This document shows, one piece after another, positions 52,806 through 61,245 of a stretch of 64,000 nt of DNA. The stretch comes from SZUA-265 sp965651905 (GTDB lineage Bacteria > Myxococcota_A > Polyangia > Polyangiales > Polyangiaceae): NCBI GenBank assembly GCA_965651905.1, contig CBFGUG010000033.1, positions 1-64,000 on the forward strand, given 5' to 3'. The notes under the pieces are model-generated. The model did no database searches and was not told the origin of the DNA. It worked only from the letters and a program-made list of their open reading frames with translations. The translations under genes and the position numbers were made by a program. The stretch's first letter is position 1, and each line of letters opens with the position of its first letter.

Positions 52806-53690
52806 TCAGCCATCGTATTGGATGCAGATCAGTGCGCCTTCGCTCAGCTCGTCGAGGTTGCCGATGCCCGTGTCGTACGGCCATCCAGAAAGCGGGCCTG
52901 GAGTACAATCGCCATTGCCGCAAAAGTCGGATTCGCACTCGCAGGTCGACTCGGATTCGCACTCGGGACTCTGGGGTTCGCAACTAAACGTCACGCGGTC
53001 GACCTCTTCGTACTCGCCATCAGCGTCAGGCTCGCCGAGTGCGATGCTGTATCCCGTGATCACGTTCGCCAGACACACTTCGTCAGCTTCACACTGCGCA
53101 CAACCATCGACACTGTTGCACAAGTTGACGGGCACGCAGCGCCCGGACCAACACGTCAGAGTCTCGTCGAGTTCCGCAATGGTCCCTTCGTCACACTCGG
53201 GCGGGCCTTCCTCGCAACGCTCTCGCGCGTCGACTGTGTTGAGCGGGCCGCACAGTGGCACCGCGAGACTGTCTATGACGCAGCGTTTTCGGCCGAGCCC
53301 CGCTGGCGAGCAGCTGACGTCATCCGCCGATATTCCCCAACGCTCGCACTGCGTCTGTTCACAGCTGACCGTACATTCGCCGCTGTCTACGCTGACTGGC
53401 CGCACCGAACACTCGCAACAATCGTCGACCAGAACACAGTGCGAGTCTTCGTCGCATGAGTCACCGTCCGGTTCGGATGACGCATCAGGCGCCGCGTCCC
53501 GGGCGGTGCTCGCGTCGCTCATCGGAGCTTGGGCGTCAGGCTTCGAGGCTCCACCCGAGTCTGGCTCTGCTGCTGCGGGTTCGGACGACTCGTTGCAGGC
53601 CAGGAACGAGCACACTGAACAAACTGCCAACACCGACGGCAGGGCACCCCGTACGAAGGTGGAACCAAGACTCTGCTCCTGAAGCTTCAT
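52806..53690 (-). CDS. Cys-rich lipoprotein, unknown
   Basis: 294 aa with lipobox 'VCSFLAC' and an Asp/Ala/Ser linker. The mature part has about 28 cysteines, for example 'CDEDSHCVLVDDCCECSVRPVSVDSGECTVSCEQTQCERWG' and 'CESESTCECESDFCGNGDC'. The 'HCVLVDDCCEC' pattern is seen in other myxobacterial surface lipoproteins. It is separated from the similar gene at 51205 by 377 bp, on the same strand. Function unknown. Confidence 0.72.
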   Translation of the reverse strand: MKLQEQSLGSTFVRGALPSVLAVCSVCSFLACNESSEPAAAEPDSGGASKPDAQAPMSDASTARDAAPDASSEPDGDSCDEDSHCVLVDDCCECSVRPVSVDSGECTVSCEQTQCERWGISADDVSCSPAGLGRKRCVIDSLAVPLCGPLNTVDARERCEEGPPECDEGTIAELDETLTCWSGRCVPVNLCNSVDGCAQCEADEVCLANVITGYSIALGEPDADGEYEEVDRVTFSCEPQSPECESESTCECESDFCGNGDCTPGPLSGWPYDTGIGNLDELSEGALICIQYDG

Positions 53691-53842
53691 GTTGAACGTG
53701 TGTCACGGCCCCGCGAGCTTGTCCACGAGGTCGCGCTCTGGGTTCGGCTGCGTGCTTTGCACAGCGGCACCAGACGACTCGATGTTGAGACGGCGACGAG
53801 TTGCACGGATGAGTGTGGCTGAGTCGCGGTACCCAGCGCGAT

Positions 53843-54724
53843 TCAGGCCCAGGTGTCGGAAGGGTTACGCGCCACTGCTCCCGCACACTCGAGCGACCAC
53901 TCGAGCAGCTCGCGATCCGCCCGTTTCGAGAACGCCGAGTGCACGCTGTACGAAAAGACGGGCGCACCGTTTACCCTGTGCAGCGCACCGCTCTTGATGT
54001 GAGGCTCGACCGCGCGCGTGCGGAAGTAACCTGTTCCACCTATCGCCAAGATGTAACGCAGAGCAAGCGGACCCAGGGCGATGAACGTGCTCGAGTCCCG
54101 CAGCTCTGGAAACGCGCGGTCGTGCTGCGCGCGAAAGTCGGGTCCCCAGTCGACGTAAACGTACTCGCTCGGCTCCAAGCTCTCGCAGTCGGGGGAACTC
54201 GAGACCGCGACGAGTTCTTCTTCGAGCAGGGGCGAGAGTTCGATACCTGGACGTCGATGCGGTGAGTAGACGATGGCGATGTCCAGGGCGCCGCTCTGCA
54301 CCTGATCGAGCAGCCGATCCACGGTATCGACGTGCGTGCGTAGCGCGACCGACGGTCGGCTCGTTCTGAGTTCCACTAGCCAACTCAGAAGCAAGGCGCT
54401 CCATAGACTGAACTCGCCTCCGATGGAGAGCGCACTTTGATGACCAGCATGGGCTGACACCTTGAGCTTCGCTTGCTCCCACACTTGGGTGAGTTGGGTC
54501 GCGTACGGAAGGAACGCGCGCCCCGCTGGAGTCATGCGTGCGCCTGCCTTGTTGCGCACGAACAGCTGCTGATCGAGCTGCGTCTCGAGTGACTGCAGGC
54601 GTGCGCTCACCGCGGCCTGGGTGACGTGCAAGCGGCGCGCTGCGCGCACCAGGCTACCAGCGGCGGCAACCTCGAGAAACGTCTTGGCGAGAGTGATGTC
54701 CACGCACCACGAATAGAACTTCAT
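53843..54724 (-). CDS. LysR-family transcription regulator
   Basis: 293 aa from ATG 54724. The N-terminal winged HTH is 'TLAKTFLEVAAAGSLVRAARRLHVTQAAVSARLQSLETQLDQQLFVR', and the rest is a LysR co-inducer domain ('LSIGGEFSLWSALLLSWLVELRTSRPSVALRTHVDTVDRLLDQVQSGALDIAIVYSP'). It is divergent from the sulfite/nitrite reductase operon, the classical arrangement for a LysR regulator and its target. Residues upstream of 54724 are in the promoter region and excluded. Confidence 0.93.
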   Translation of the reverse strand: MKFYSWCVDITLAKTFLEVAAAGSLVRAARRLHVTQAAVSARLQSLETQLDQQLFVRNKAGARMTPAGRAFLPYATQLTQVWEQAKLKVSAHAGHQSALSIGGEFSLWSALLLSWLVELRTSRPSVALRTHVDTVDRLLDQVQSGALDIAIVYSPHRRPGIELSPLLEEELVAVSSSPDCESLEPSEYVYVDWGPDFRAQHDRAFPELRDSSTFIALGPLALRYILAIGGTGYFRTRAVEPHIKSGALHRVNGAPVFSYSVHSAFSKRADRELLEWSLECAGAVARNPSDTWA

Positions 54725-55021
54725 TGATTGAATGACAAATACAATTTGCTTGTCTTGATTTAATCCGGCACCCAAACTGCCCCCATCGACCGTGAAGCCA
54801 GCGGAAGCGACCTCGCGGAAGCCATGTGGGTCGCCGCCGAAATGCGAGCGGGCGCTGCCGTCGCTCACTCCTCAGACGCATTCAACAGGTGGTGCCAGGA
54901 ACACGACGAGTCGAGATGCGCCCCAAGATGAACGGAACGAAGGGTCAGCCGCGCGACGTCTGCGACGAGGCCGTCCCAGGCGCAGGCGTCATCGAAACGC
55001 CGCAAAGCTCAGGAGACGAAG
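54725..55021. promoter_or_regulatory. Divergent promoter region of lysR and the reductase operon
   Basis: An AT-rich block at 54725-54768 contrasts with the GC-rich surroundings. It contains CAAATACAATTTG (CAAAT/ATTTG arms, a LysR-type T-N11-A frame) and the -10-like TACAAT. At the far end AGGAGA lies just before the TTG start at 55022. Exact promoters cannot be fixed. Confidence 0.5.
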
Positions 55022-57289
55022 TTGGAACACGAGACTTGGAAAGAGTTGCTGGCCGAAGTTACCCGAGAGGATTGGGCCCGCGAAATCGACGCATACGAGA
55101 GCCAGCTGGCGCTCAAGCGTGAGGGAAGACTCGACGACAAGGTCTTCGCCGAGACGCGCCTGCGTCGCGGCGCGTACGGGCAACGTTACGACAACGGGCA
55201 GCGTCACAATGGTGCGGACTCGCAAACCTTGGGCTTCGACCCCGCCCTCACGAAGGGACCGAGTACGTTGTGGGACGCGCCCGGCATGCAGCGGATCAAG
55301 ATCCCCTATGGACGCATGACGACCAAGCAGCTCGAGGTGCTGTGCGACCTGGCGGAAGAGTACTCGGATCAGATCCTGCACGTGACTACGCGCCAGGACA
55401 TTCAGCTGCACTACATTCACCTCGACGACACGCCAGACCTGATGCGCAGACTGGCTGCCGTCGGCATCACGACCCGTGAGGCGTGTGGTAACTCGGTACG
55501 CAACGTCACCGCTTGCCACCTGGCAGGCGTTTGTTCAGACGAAGCGTTCGACGTTGCGCCCTACGCCCATGCGCTCACGTTCTTCTTGCTCGGTCATCCG
55601 GGCACGCAGGACATGGGCAGAAAGTTCAAGGTCGCGTTCTCGGGCTGCGCGGAAAAGGCCTGCGGCTTGACGGGCTTTCACGACATCGGGTGCATCGCGA
55701 AGACGCGCACCATCGATGGGCGCGTCGAACGCGGTTTTGCGATGTACGTTGGAGGCGGCCTCGGTCCGGTCCCCCACGCGGCGGAGTTGATCGACGACTT
55801 CGTACCCGCCCGGGAGCTATTGCCGCTGTCGCTTGCCGTTTGCCGGGCGTTCTCTCGTCACGGCGAGCGTGAGAACCGTTCGCGAGCTCGCTTGAAGTTC
55901 GTGCTGATGAAGGCTGGCATCGATCAGTTGAAGACGTGGATTGCCGAAGAACGCGCGCAGCTGGAGCCCGACCCGCGCTGGACCGAACTGGTGAGCGACA
56001 TCGAACACCCACTCGACGAACCGCTGCGACCTCCTGGTGCACGCCGCGAACCGCTAAAGACCGCGGGCTTCTTTCGGGACAACGTGATGGCTCAGCGCCA
56101 GGAAGGCTACAGCGTCGTCACGATCAAGCTGCCCCTCGGTGACTTCACTCCTGCGCAGGGCCGCGGAATCGTCGCGCTGGCCCGACGATTTGCGGGCGAA
56201 ACCTTACGCACTACCGTCGAGCAGAACATCGTGATGCGTTGGGTGAGCAACGACGACTTGCCCGACGTTTACGCCGCGCTAGCCAAGCTGGGGCTCGCCG
56301 AGGCAGGGGCCGGCGGCATCACCGACGTGGTGGCCTGCCCGGGTACCGACACGTGCAAGCTCGGAACCTCGTCGTCTCGCGGGTTGGCTCGCGAGTTACG
56401 CCGCAGCCTGGCCACCTACCAAGAGCAATTGTCAGCTGAGGCTCGCGACATCCACGTGAAATGCAGCGGCTGTTTCAACTCTTGCGGACAACACCACGTC
56501 GCGGACATCGGGTTTCTCGGTGTCAGCCGCAACGTCAAGGGCAGAAGGGTGCCTCACTTTCAGCTAGTCGTGGGTGGCTCCTGGGAAAACAACGGTAGCG
56601 AGTTTGGACTGGCTATCGGAGCCATCCCCTCGAAGCGCGTGCCCGACGCCGTCAAGTTACTCACGCAAACCTTCGCACGGGAACGCCAAGGCGACGAAAG
56701 CTTCAAAGACTGGGCGCATCGTGTGGGGCGCCGCCACGTCAAGCAACTGGTCTCCGAACTCGCCGCGGTGCCCTCTTTCGAGACAGAGCCCGAGCTGTAT
56801 CGTGATTGGGGCGACCCGCGCGTTTTCACCATCGGCGACATCGGCATCGGAGAGTGCGCGGGCGAGGTCATCTCTCCATCACAGTTCGCGTTTGCTGAGA
56901 GTGAACGCCTGGTATTCGAGGCCCAATTGGGGCTGGATGAGAAAAAGCCCGACCAAGCTGCCGCCAACGCGCTTTCGGCGATGCTCTCGGCAGCGCGCGC
57001 CGTCTGCCTGGAGCAGGTACCGAGCCTGAGCGATGACCCAGAGGCGATAGCCGCATGTTTCGACGAACGTTTGGGCCAGACGGGGCTGTTCGATGCGGCC
57101 TCCCCTGGCGGGCGCTTCTCACGCCACTTCGTACGAGCTCGCCGCGCGGATACTCGCAACTTGGATCTCGTCCAGGCCCGCAAGCGGGTGGAAGAGGCCC
57201 AACTGTTCATCGACGCCGCGCACGCATTTCACTCGGCGGCTGCGCAACCAGCTGCTCCAACCGCAACGCTATCGGAGTCCCCGTCATGA
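55022..57289 (+). CDS. Ferredoxin-dependent sulfite/nitrite reductase with C-terminal extension
   Basis: 755 aa from a TTG at 55022, with AGGAGA six bases before. Two sirohaem reductase halves: 'VTTRQDIQLHYIHLDD' and 'NSVRNVTACHLAGVC' in the first, 'VEQNIVMRWVSNDDLPDVYAAL' in the second. The 4Fe-4S/sirohaem ligands are 'VVACPGTDTCKLG' and 'KCSGCFNSCGQHH'. It reduces sulfite or nitrite by six electrons. The last 150 residues ('PDQAAANALSAMLSAARAVCLEQVPSL', then 'RVEEAQLFIDAAHAF') form an added helical, HEPN-like domain. Ferredoxin is encoded two genes on, and the LysR gene is divergent. Confidence 0.9.
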   Translation: MEHETWKELLAEVTREDWAREIDAYESQLALKREGRLDDKVFAETRLRRGAYGQRYDNGQRHNGADSQTLGFDPALTKGPSTLWDAPGMQRIKIPYGRMTTKQLEVLCDLAEEYSDQILHVTTRQDIQLHYIHLDDTPDLMRRLAAVGITTREACGNSVRNVTACHLAGVCSDEAFDVAPYAHALTFFLLGHPGTQDMGRKFKVAFSGCAEKACGLTGFHDIGCIAKTRTIDGRVERGFAMYVGGGLGPVPHAAELIDDFVPARELLPLSLAVCRAFSRHGERENRSRARLKFVLMKAGIDQLKTWIAEERAQLEPDPRWTELVSDIEHPLDEPLRPPGARREPLKTAGFFRDNVMAQRQEGYSVVTIKLPLGDFTPAQGRGIVALARRFAGETLRTTVEQNIVMRWVSNDDLPDVYAALAKLGLAEAGAGGITDVVACPGTDTCKLGTSSSRGLARELRRSLATYQEQLSAEARDIHVKCSGCFNSCGQHHVADIGFLGVSRNVKGRRVPHFQLVVGGSWENNGSEFGLAIGAIPSKRVPDAVKLLTQTFARERQGDESFKDWAHRVGRRHVKQLVSELAAVPSFETEPELYRDWGDPRVFTIGDIGIGECAGEVISPSQFAFAESERLVFEAQLGLDEKKPDQAAANALSAMLSAARAVCLEQVPSLSDDPEAIAACFDERLGQTGLFDAASPGGRFSRHFVRARRADTRNLDLVQARKRVEEAQLFIDAAHAFHSAAAQPAAPTATLSESPS

Positions 57290-57876
57290 GCCTCCCACAG
57301 AAGCTTCAGCTCACCTTTCGCGCCAACGGCTTCGACCCGAGTCGAACGACCCAAGCGATTGAGATCTTTCACTCGTGGATTACCCGCCGGGCCCTGGATG
57401 AAGTCCTGATTGACGTGGCTGATTATCGGCACGTTCCACAGGGGCCTGGCATAGTCCTGGTGGGGCTCGAGTCGAACTACAACCTGAGTAACCCACGAGG
57501 ACGATTTCAGCTCAGCTGCTTCAATAAGCGTGACGCCGTGTCGAGTGACCCACTCGTGCGCGTGGTGTCTCGCACGCTGCGCGCGTGTCAGCTCCTGCAG
57601 GAAGCGTTTGCCGTCCCTGGCTTACGGTTCGACGTCAGCCAGCTGGAGCTGAGCGTGATCGACCGCCGAGCCACCGACTTTGGAGGGTTCGATGCACAGC
57701 GCCTCGCGGAAGCGACGCAGCAGCAACTATCTGCCATGTACGGCTCGGCCCCCGTCATCACGCCACTCGAGGGCAGTAGTCGGCCCACACTGAGCGCTCA
57801 CTGGTCGGCGCCCCAGACCATCTCCGATGTGCTCCAACGGATCGAGTCTGGCGCTGTTGCAGGAGCGCTCTCGTGA
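57286..57876 (+). CDS. Unknown protein of the reductase operon
   Basis: 196 aa. The ATG (57286) overlaps the reductase stop (ATGA) and its stop overlaps the ferredoxin GTG (GTGA), so the three are made together. Mixed alpha/beta: 'EIFHSWITRRALDEVLIDVADYRHVPQGPGIVLVG', 'RGRFQLSCFNKRDAV', 'LRFDVSQLELSVIDR'. The 'GIVLVGLESNYNLSNP' loop looks like a ligand site. No cysteine pair or known cofactor motif. An accessory role in the reductase pathway is inferred only from coupling. The frame extends upstream inside the reductase gene but is not coding there. Confidence 0.7.
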   Translation: MSLPQKLQLTFRANGFDPSRTTQAIEIFHSWITRRALDEVLIDVADYRHVPQGPGIVLVGLESNYNLSNPRGRFQLSCFNKRDAVSSDPLVRVVSRTLRACQLLQEAFAVPGLRFDVSQLELSVIDRRATDFGGFDAQRLAEATQQQLSAMYGSAPVITPLEGSSRPTLSAHWSAPQTISDVLQRIESGAVAGALS

Positions 57877-58187
57877 CGTTCGTCGTGACGTCCAACTGCC
57901 AGCGCTGTCGCTATACGGATTGCGTCGCGGTCTGCCCTGTCGACTGCTTTCATGGCGATGCTGAAATGCTCTACATCGATCCCGACGAATGTATCGACTG
58001 CGGCGCGTGCGTCCCCGAATGCCCAGTGGAAGCGATCTTTGGCGAAGGCACGATCCCACGCGAAGAAGAGAAGTGGGTGGAGATCAACCGAGAGCGCGCT
58101 GCCTCCCTTCCCGTGATCAACAACAAGGAGGATCCTCTGCCTGGGGCGGACGACAACGCGAAAGCCATGGGATTTGCTCCCCCATGA
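57873..58187 (+). CDS. fdxA: FdxA-type 7Fe ferredoxin
   Basis: 104 aa from a GTG overlapping the previous stop. Cysteines follow the FdxA pattern: 'CQRCRYTDCVAVCPVDCF' for the 3Fe-4S cluster and 'CIDCGACVPECPVEAI' for the 4Fe-4S cluster, followed by the long C-terminal tail of the 7Fe class. It probably feeds electrons to the reductase encoded first in the operon. Confidence 0.93.
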   Translation: MTFVVTSNCQRCRYTDCVAVCPVDCFHGDAEMLYIDPDECIDCGACVPECPVEAIFGEGTIPREEEKWVEINRERAASLPVINNKEDPLPGADDNAKAMGFAPP

Positions 58188-58211
58188 GACTGCGACCGCG
58201 CACCGACGCGC

Positions 58212-59489
58212 TCAGTAGACGTCGTCGAGCCAGTCGAGTAGCGGGTCGAGCGCTACGTTCTCCCAATCGACGTGCGCGTAAAAGTCACTCTCTCCGAAGC
58301 TAGGCTGATACTCGATGGTCACATCAGCGCGCGTCAACTTGGCAGCGGTGTCCAGCATCATGGAGTTGAAGCCGAGACCCGCCGAATAAACGAGCACGTC
58401 GCCCTTGAACTTGTGGAGACGATTGGTAAACGAAGTGTCGGAACCACCGATGGCGCAATGCGTGTCACGAATGAACGCGATGGGAGCGTAGTTTCCGACG
58501 AAGTCACCCCACCCCAAGACTCGGTCCAAGTCGGAATGCGCGAGAGTAGTCGCAATCGGATCGCCGACGAAGCGCACGAAGCCGTCCGTGAAATTGAGCG
58601 GATTCGTCGCGTCGGGCAACGTCAACGCGAATAGAAGTGCCTGAAGGTTGGTCGTTCCAGGGGGAAAAACGGGGATGGGGCTGGGACCGCTCGGATCCGT
58701 TTCGGCCAACACGAACAAGGTCTTGAACACCTGCACCGAGGCATCAAACGCGACGCCTGAGCTCAGCAAAGCTTCGTCCGCGGTGCAGAATGCGGCGTTT
58801 CGGGCTTGGGTGTCGGGATCGTCGCTGTGCAGCGTCCCCTCCCACAAGAAAAGCCCCGCAAACTGCTTGGGGTGCCGATTGATGGTTGCGAGCGCGGTCG
58901 ACGACCCACCTGAAAAGCCACCGATCACTGGCCGCGACCGAGGGTTTGCGAAGCGCACGAGCTGGCGCACGTACATCGCGTCCTTCACGGCGGTTTCTAC
59001 ACCCCAGTCGACCATCACCGAACAGTCCAGCTCACCCGATTCACACTGTCCTGGCTCTGCGGCTGCCAGACGACTGTCAACCAGCCAAACGTCGTACCCC
59101 GCGAGCGCTAGCTGTGGCGCGAAGGCATCTTCGTACGAGCCATCGTCCGTCAGCTCCCAAAACTCGGCGGGGAACCCAAAGGGGGCAAGTAGGATTATCG
59201 CTGGGTCGGCTCGATGCCAACCGCCGTGATGATGACCTAGGCTGTGGGCCCCCAAGCAGCGGTTGCGATGGGGCATGCGTTGGATTCGAATGACGTCGAA
59301 GCGGTTCAACTCGGCGTGCCCCTGTTGAATCGTCAGGCGCGTTCGCGAGAGCTCGTGACTGGGGTGGTCATGATCGAAACCGACTGGCCAGTAGCCAGTC
59401 GCCCCTGCACTCGCCCCCCAGCCCATGGCGCTCATCAGCACCAGTACCAATACATGAACGCCCCGTAACCCCAACGCACCCTTCACCAT
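58212..59489 (-). CDS. Exported alpha/beta hydrolase
   Basis: 425 aa from ATG 59489 (signal peptide 'LRGVHVLVLVLMSAMGWGASAGA'). The fold shows 'AIILLAPFGFPAEFWELT' (oxyanion region), 'QLALAGYDVWLVDSR', the nucleophile elbow 'IGGFSGGSSTA' (Ser in GFSGG), Asp candidates in 'LVYSAGLGFNSM', and a late His in 'FYAHVDWENVALDP'. It is likely an esterase or lipase-type enzyme of the cell envelope. Substrate unknown. Co-directional with and 215 bp downstream of the large lipoprotein gene. Confidence 0.75.
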   Translation of the reverse strand: MVKGALGLRGVHVLVLVLMSAMGWGASAGATGYWPVGFDHDHPSHELSRTRLTIQQGHAELNRFDVIRIQRMPHRNRCLGAHSLGHHHGGWHRADPAIILLAPFGFPAEFWELTDDGSYEDAFAPQLALAGYDVWLVDSRLAAAEPGQCESGELDCSVMVDWGVETAVKDAMYVRQLVRFANPRSRPVIGGFSGGSSTALATINRHPKQFAGLFLWEGTLHSDDPDTQARNAAFCTADEALLSSGVAFDASVQVFKTLFVLAETDPSGPSPIPVFPPGTTNLQALLFALTLPDATNPLNFTDGFVRFVGDPIATTLAHSDLDRVLGWGDFVGNYAPIAFIRDTHCAIGGSDTSFTNRLHKFKGDVLVYSAGLGFNSMMLDTAAKLTRADVTIEYQPSFGESDFYAHVDWENVALDPLLDWLDDVY

Positions 59490-59656
59490 GAGGTTCAAGT
59501 TCCTTGGTTCCTCGCCTCGCGTCAAGTGAGGTATTTAGAAACCAAGAATTGTGTTTCATATCGAGCGGTAGGTGCCTGTGGTTTACCAGGGGCAGTTTCT
59601 CCACTAGCCCGAGTGAGCTAGCTGATTCACCACTTCATCAGCTTCCGCGCCAACAC

Positions 59657-59688
59657 GCCCTCTGGGAAGCACTCGGCACCCAGAGGGC
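59657..59688 (-). terminator. Hairpin after the large lipoprotein gene
   Basis: A 10-bp perfect stem (GCCCTCTGGG / CCCAGAGGGC) with a 12-nt loop starts 15 nt after the stop at 59704. No U-run follows, so it is either a weak terminator or an mRNA-stabilising stem. Confidence 0.45.
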
Positions 59689-59703
59689 TGTTCACTTCAT
59701 GCG

Positions 59704-61245
59704 CTACAAGCAGAGATTCGGACCACCGGGCGATGGGCTCATCGCTTGGTACGCGCCAATTCCGTCAGGACAGCGCCCCGCACTCGCGATGTGCTCGGTC
59801 CAGTGGTACTCGTCGACGACATTTAGAAATGGCGTGAAGAGCACGACGGAGTCGGCACTACCGAGGCCGTAACCGAGTGCAACCGTCGAACCCGCTGCAT
59901 CACCAACGAGCAACAGCCCGCCTGCTGGAATGACGGTTCCGCTGGCGAACGTGAAGACGTGGGTCGGGTCGTTGTCAGTGATGACCCAACCGCTGACGTC
60001 GACATCCGAAGTTCCAACGTTGAGCAGCTCGACGAAGTCGTCGCCTTGCGAGTTCACTTCGTTGATCACGATGTCGTCTTCACCCGTCACGGCTGGGCAC
60101 TCGTTGGCCGCGCCGGGCGTTGGCGGCGTCTGAGCGATCCAAGCGCCGAAACCATCGGGACAACGACTCGCAGTTCCGACGTGCTCGAGCCAAGTGTGGG
60201 AGTCGACGACGTCACCCAGCGGCGTGTAAAGAATCGCCGAGTCACCCGAGCCGAGACCGTACCCGAGAGGAGCGACAGCCGCCGAGTCGTCTCCGAATAC
60301 GACTATGGCGCCTGCAGGAAGCAGAGTTCCGTCGGGGATCGCAAACACGTGGGTCTCGTCGTTGTCGGTGATGATCCAACCGCTGAGGTCGACGCTGAAG
60401 TCGCCCGTGTTGAGCAACTCGACGAAGTCGTCACCTTGAGAGTTGACCTCGTTGAGCACGACCGTATCGGCTCCGATCACACCAGGGCAGTCGTTCGCGG
60501 CGCCGGGTGTTGGGTTTCGTGGTGCGATGAACTCGCCGCTTCCCTCTGGGCAGCGGCTGGCACTGGCCACGTGCGCCCCCCACGTGTGTTCGTCGACGAC
60601 GTCACCCGCGAGGTTGTACAGGATTGCAGAGTCCGCGCTGCCTAGACCGAACCCAATCTCGACTAGCGCTTCAGCTACGTCACCGATCACCAGGTATTGC
60701 CCGGGCTCGATCACGGATCCCAGCGGAAACGCGAACACGTGAGTGTCGTCATTGTCGGTGAACGTCCAGCCGCTAACGTCTACAGCGACTTCCCCGACGT
60801 TGAGCAGCTCCACGAAGTCGTCACCTTCCGAATTCACCTCGTTCAGCACGACGTCGGCGTTGCTGCCGGGACACGCGTTCGCGGCACCTGGCGTCGGCTC
60901 GGTTGGATCGACGAACGCACCTGCACCGTTCGGGCAACGGCTGGCGCTGGCGACGTGTGACGTCCAACTGTGCTGGCCAACGAGCGTGCCACCCGCCGTC
61001 GAAACGACCACCCCGTCACCCGAACCCAGACCGAAGCCCAGGGTCGAAGCGGAGCCAGCCGCATCACCTAGCACGAGGTAACCCCCAGCAGGCACGACGG
61101 AGCCGCTGGGCAGCACGAACACCCCGCCGCCCTCGTCTCCGACGGTCCAGCCGCTAACGTCAGCGTCCGTCGCGCTGGAGTTGTACAACTCGACGAAGTC
61201 GTCGCCCTGAGAGTTGACCTCGTTGAGCACGACTCCAGCCGTTCC
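59704..61245. repeat. Four direct repeats encoding lamin-tail-like domains
   Basis: Four copies of about 375-400 bp follow each other (boundaries near 61240, 60855, 60475 and 60075). Their DNA is similar enough that the start of each module (encoding LNEVNSQGDDFVEL) is nearly identical. Recombination between copies could change domain number. Confidence 0.8.
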
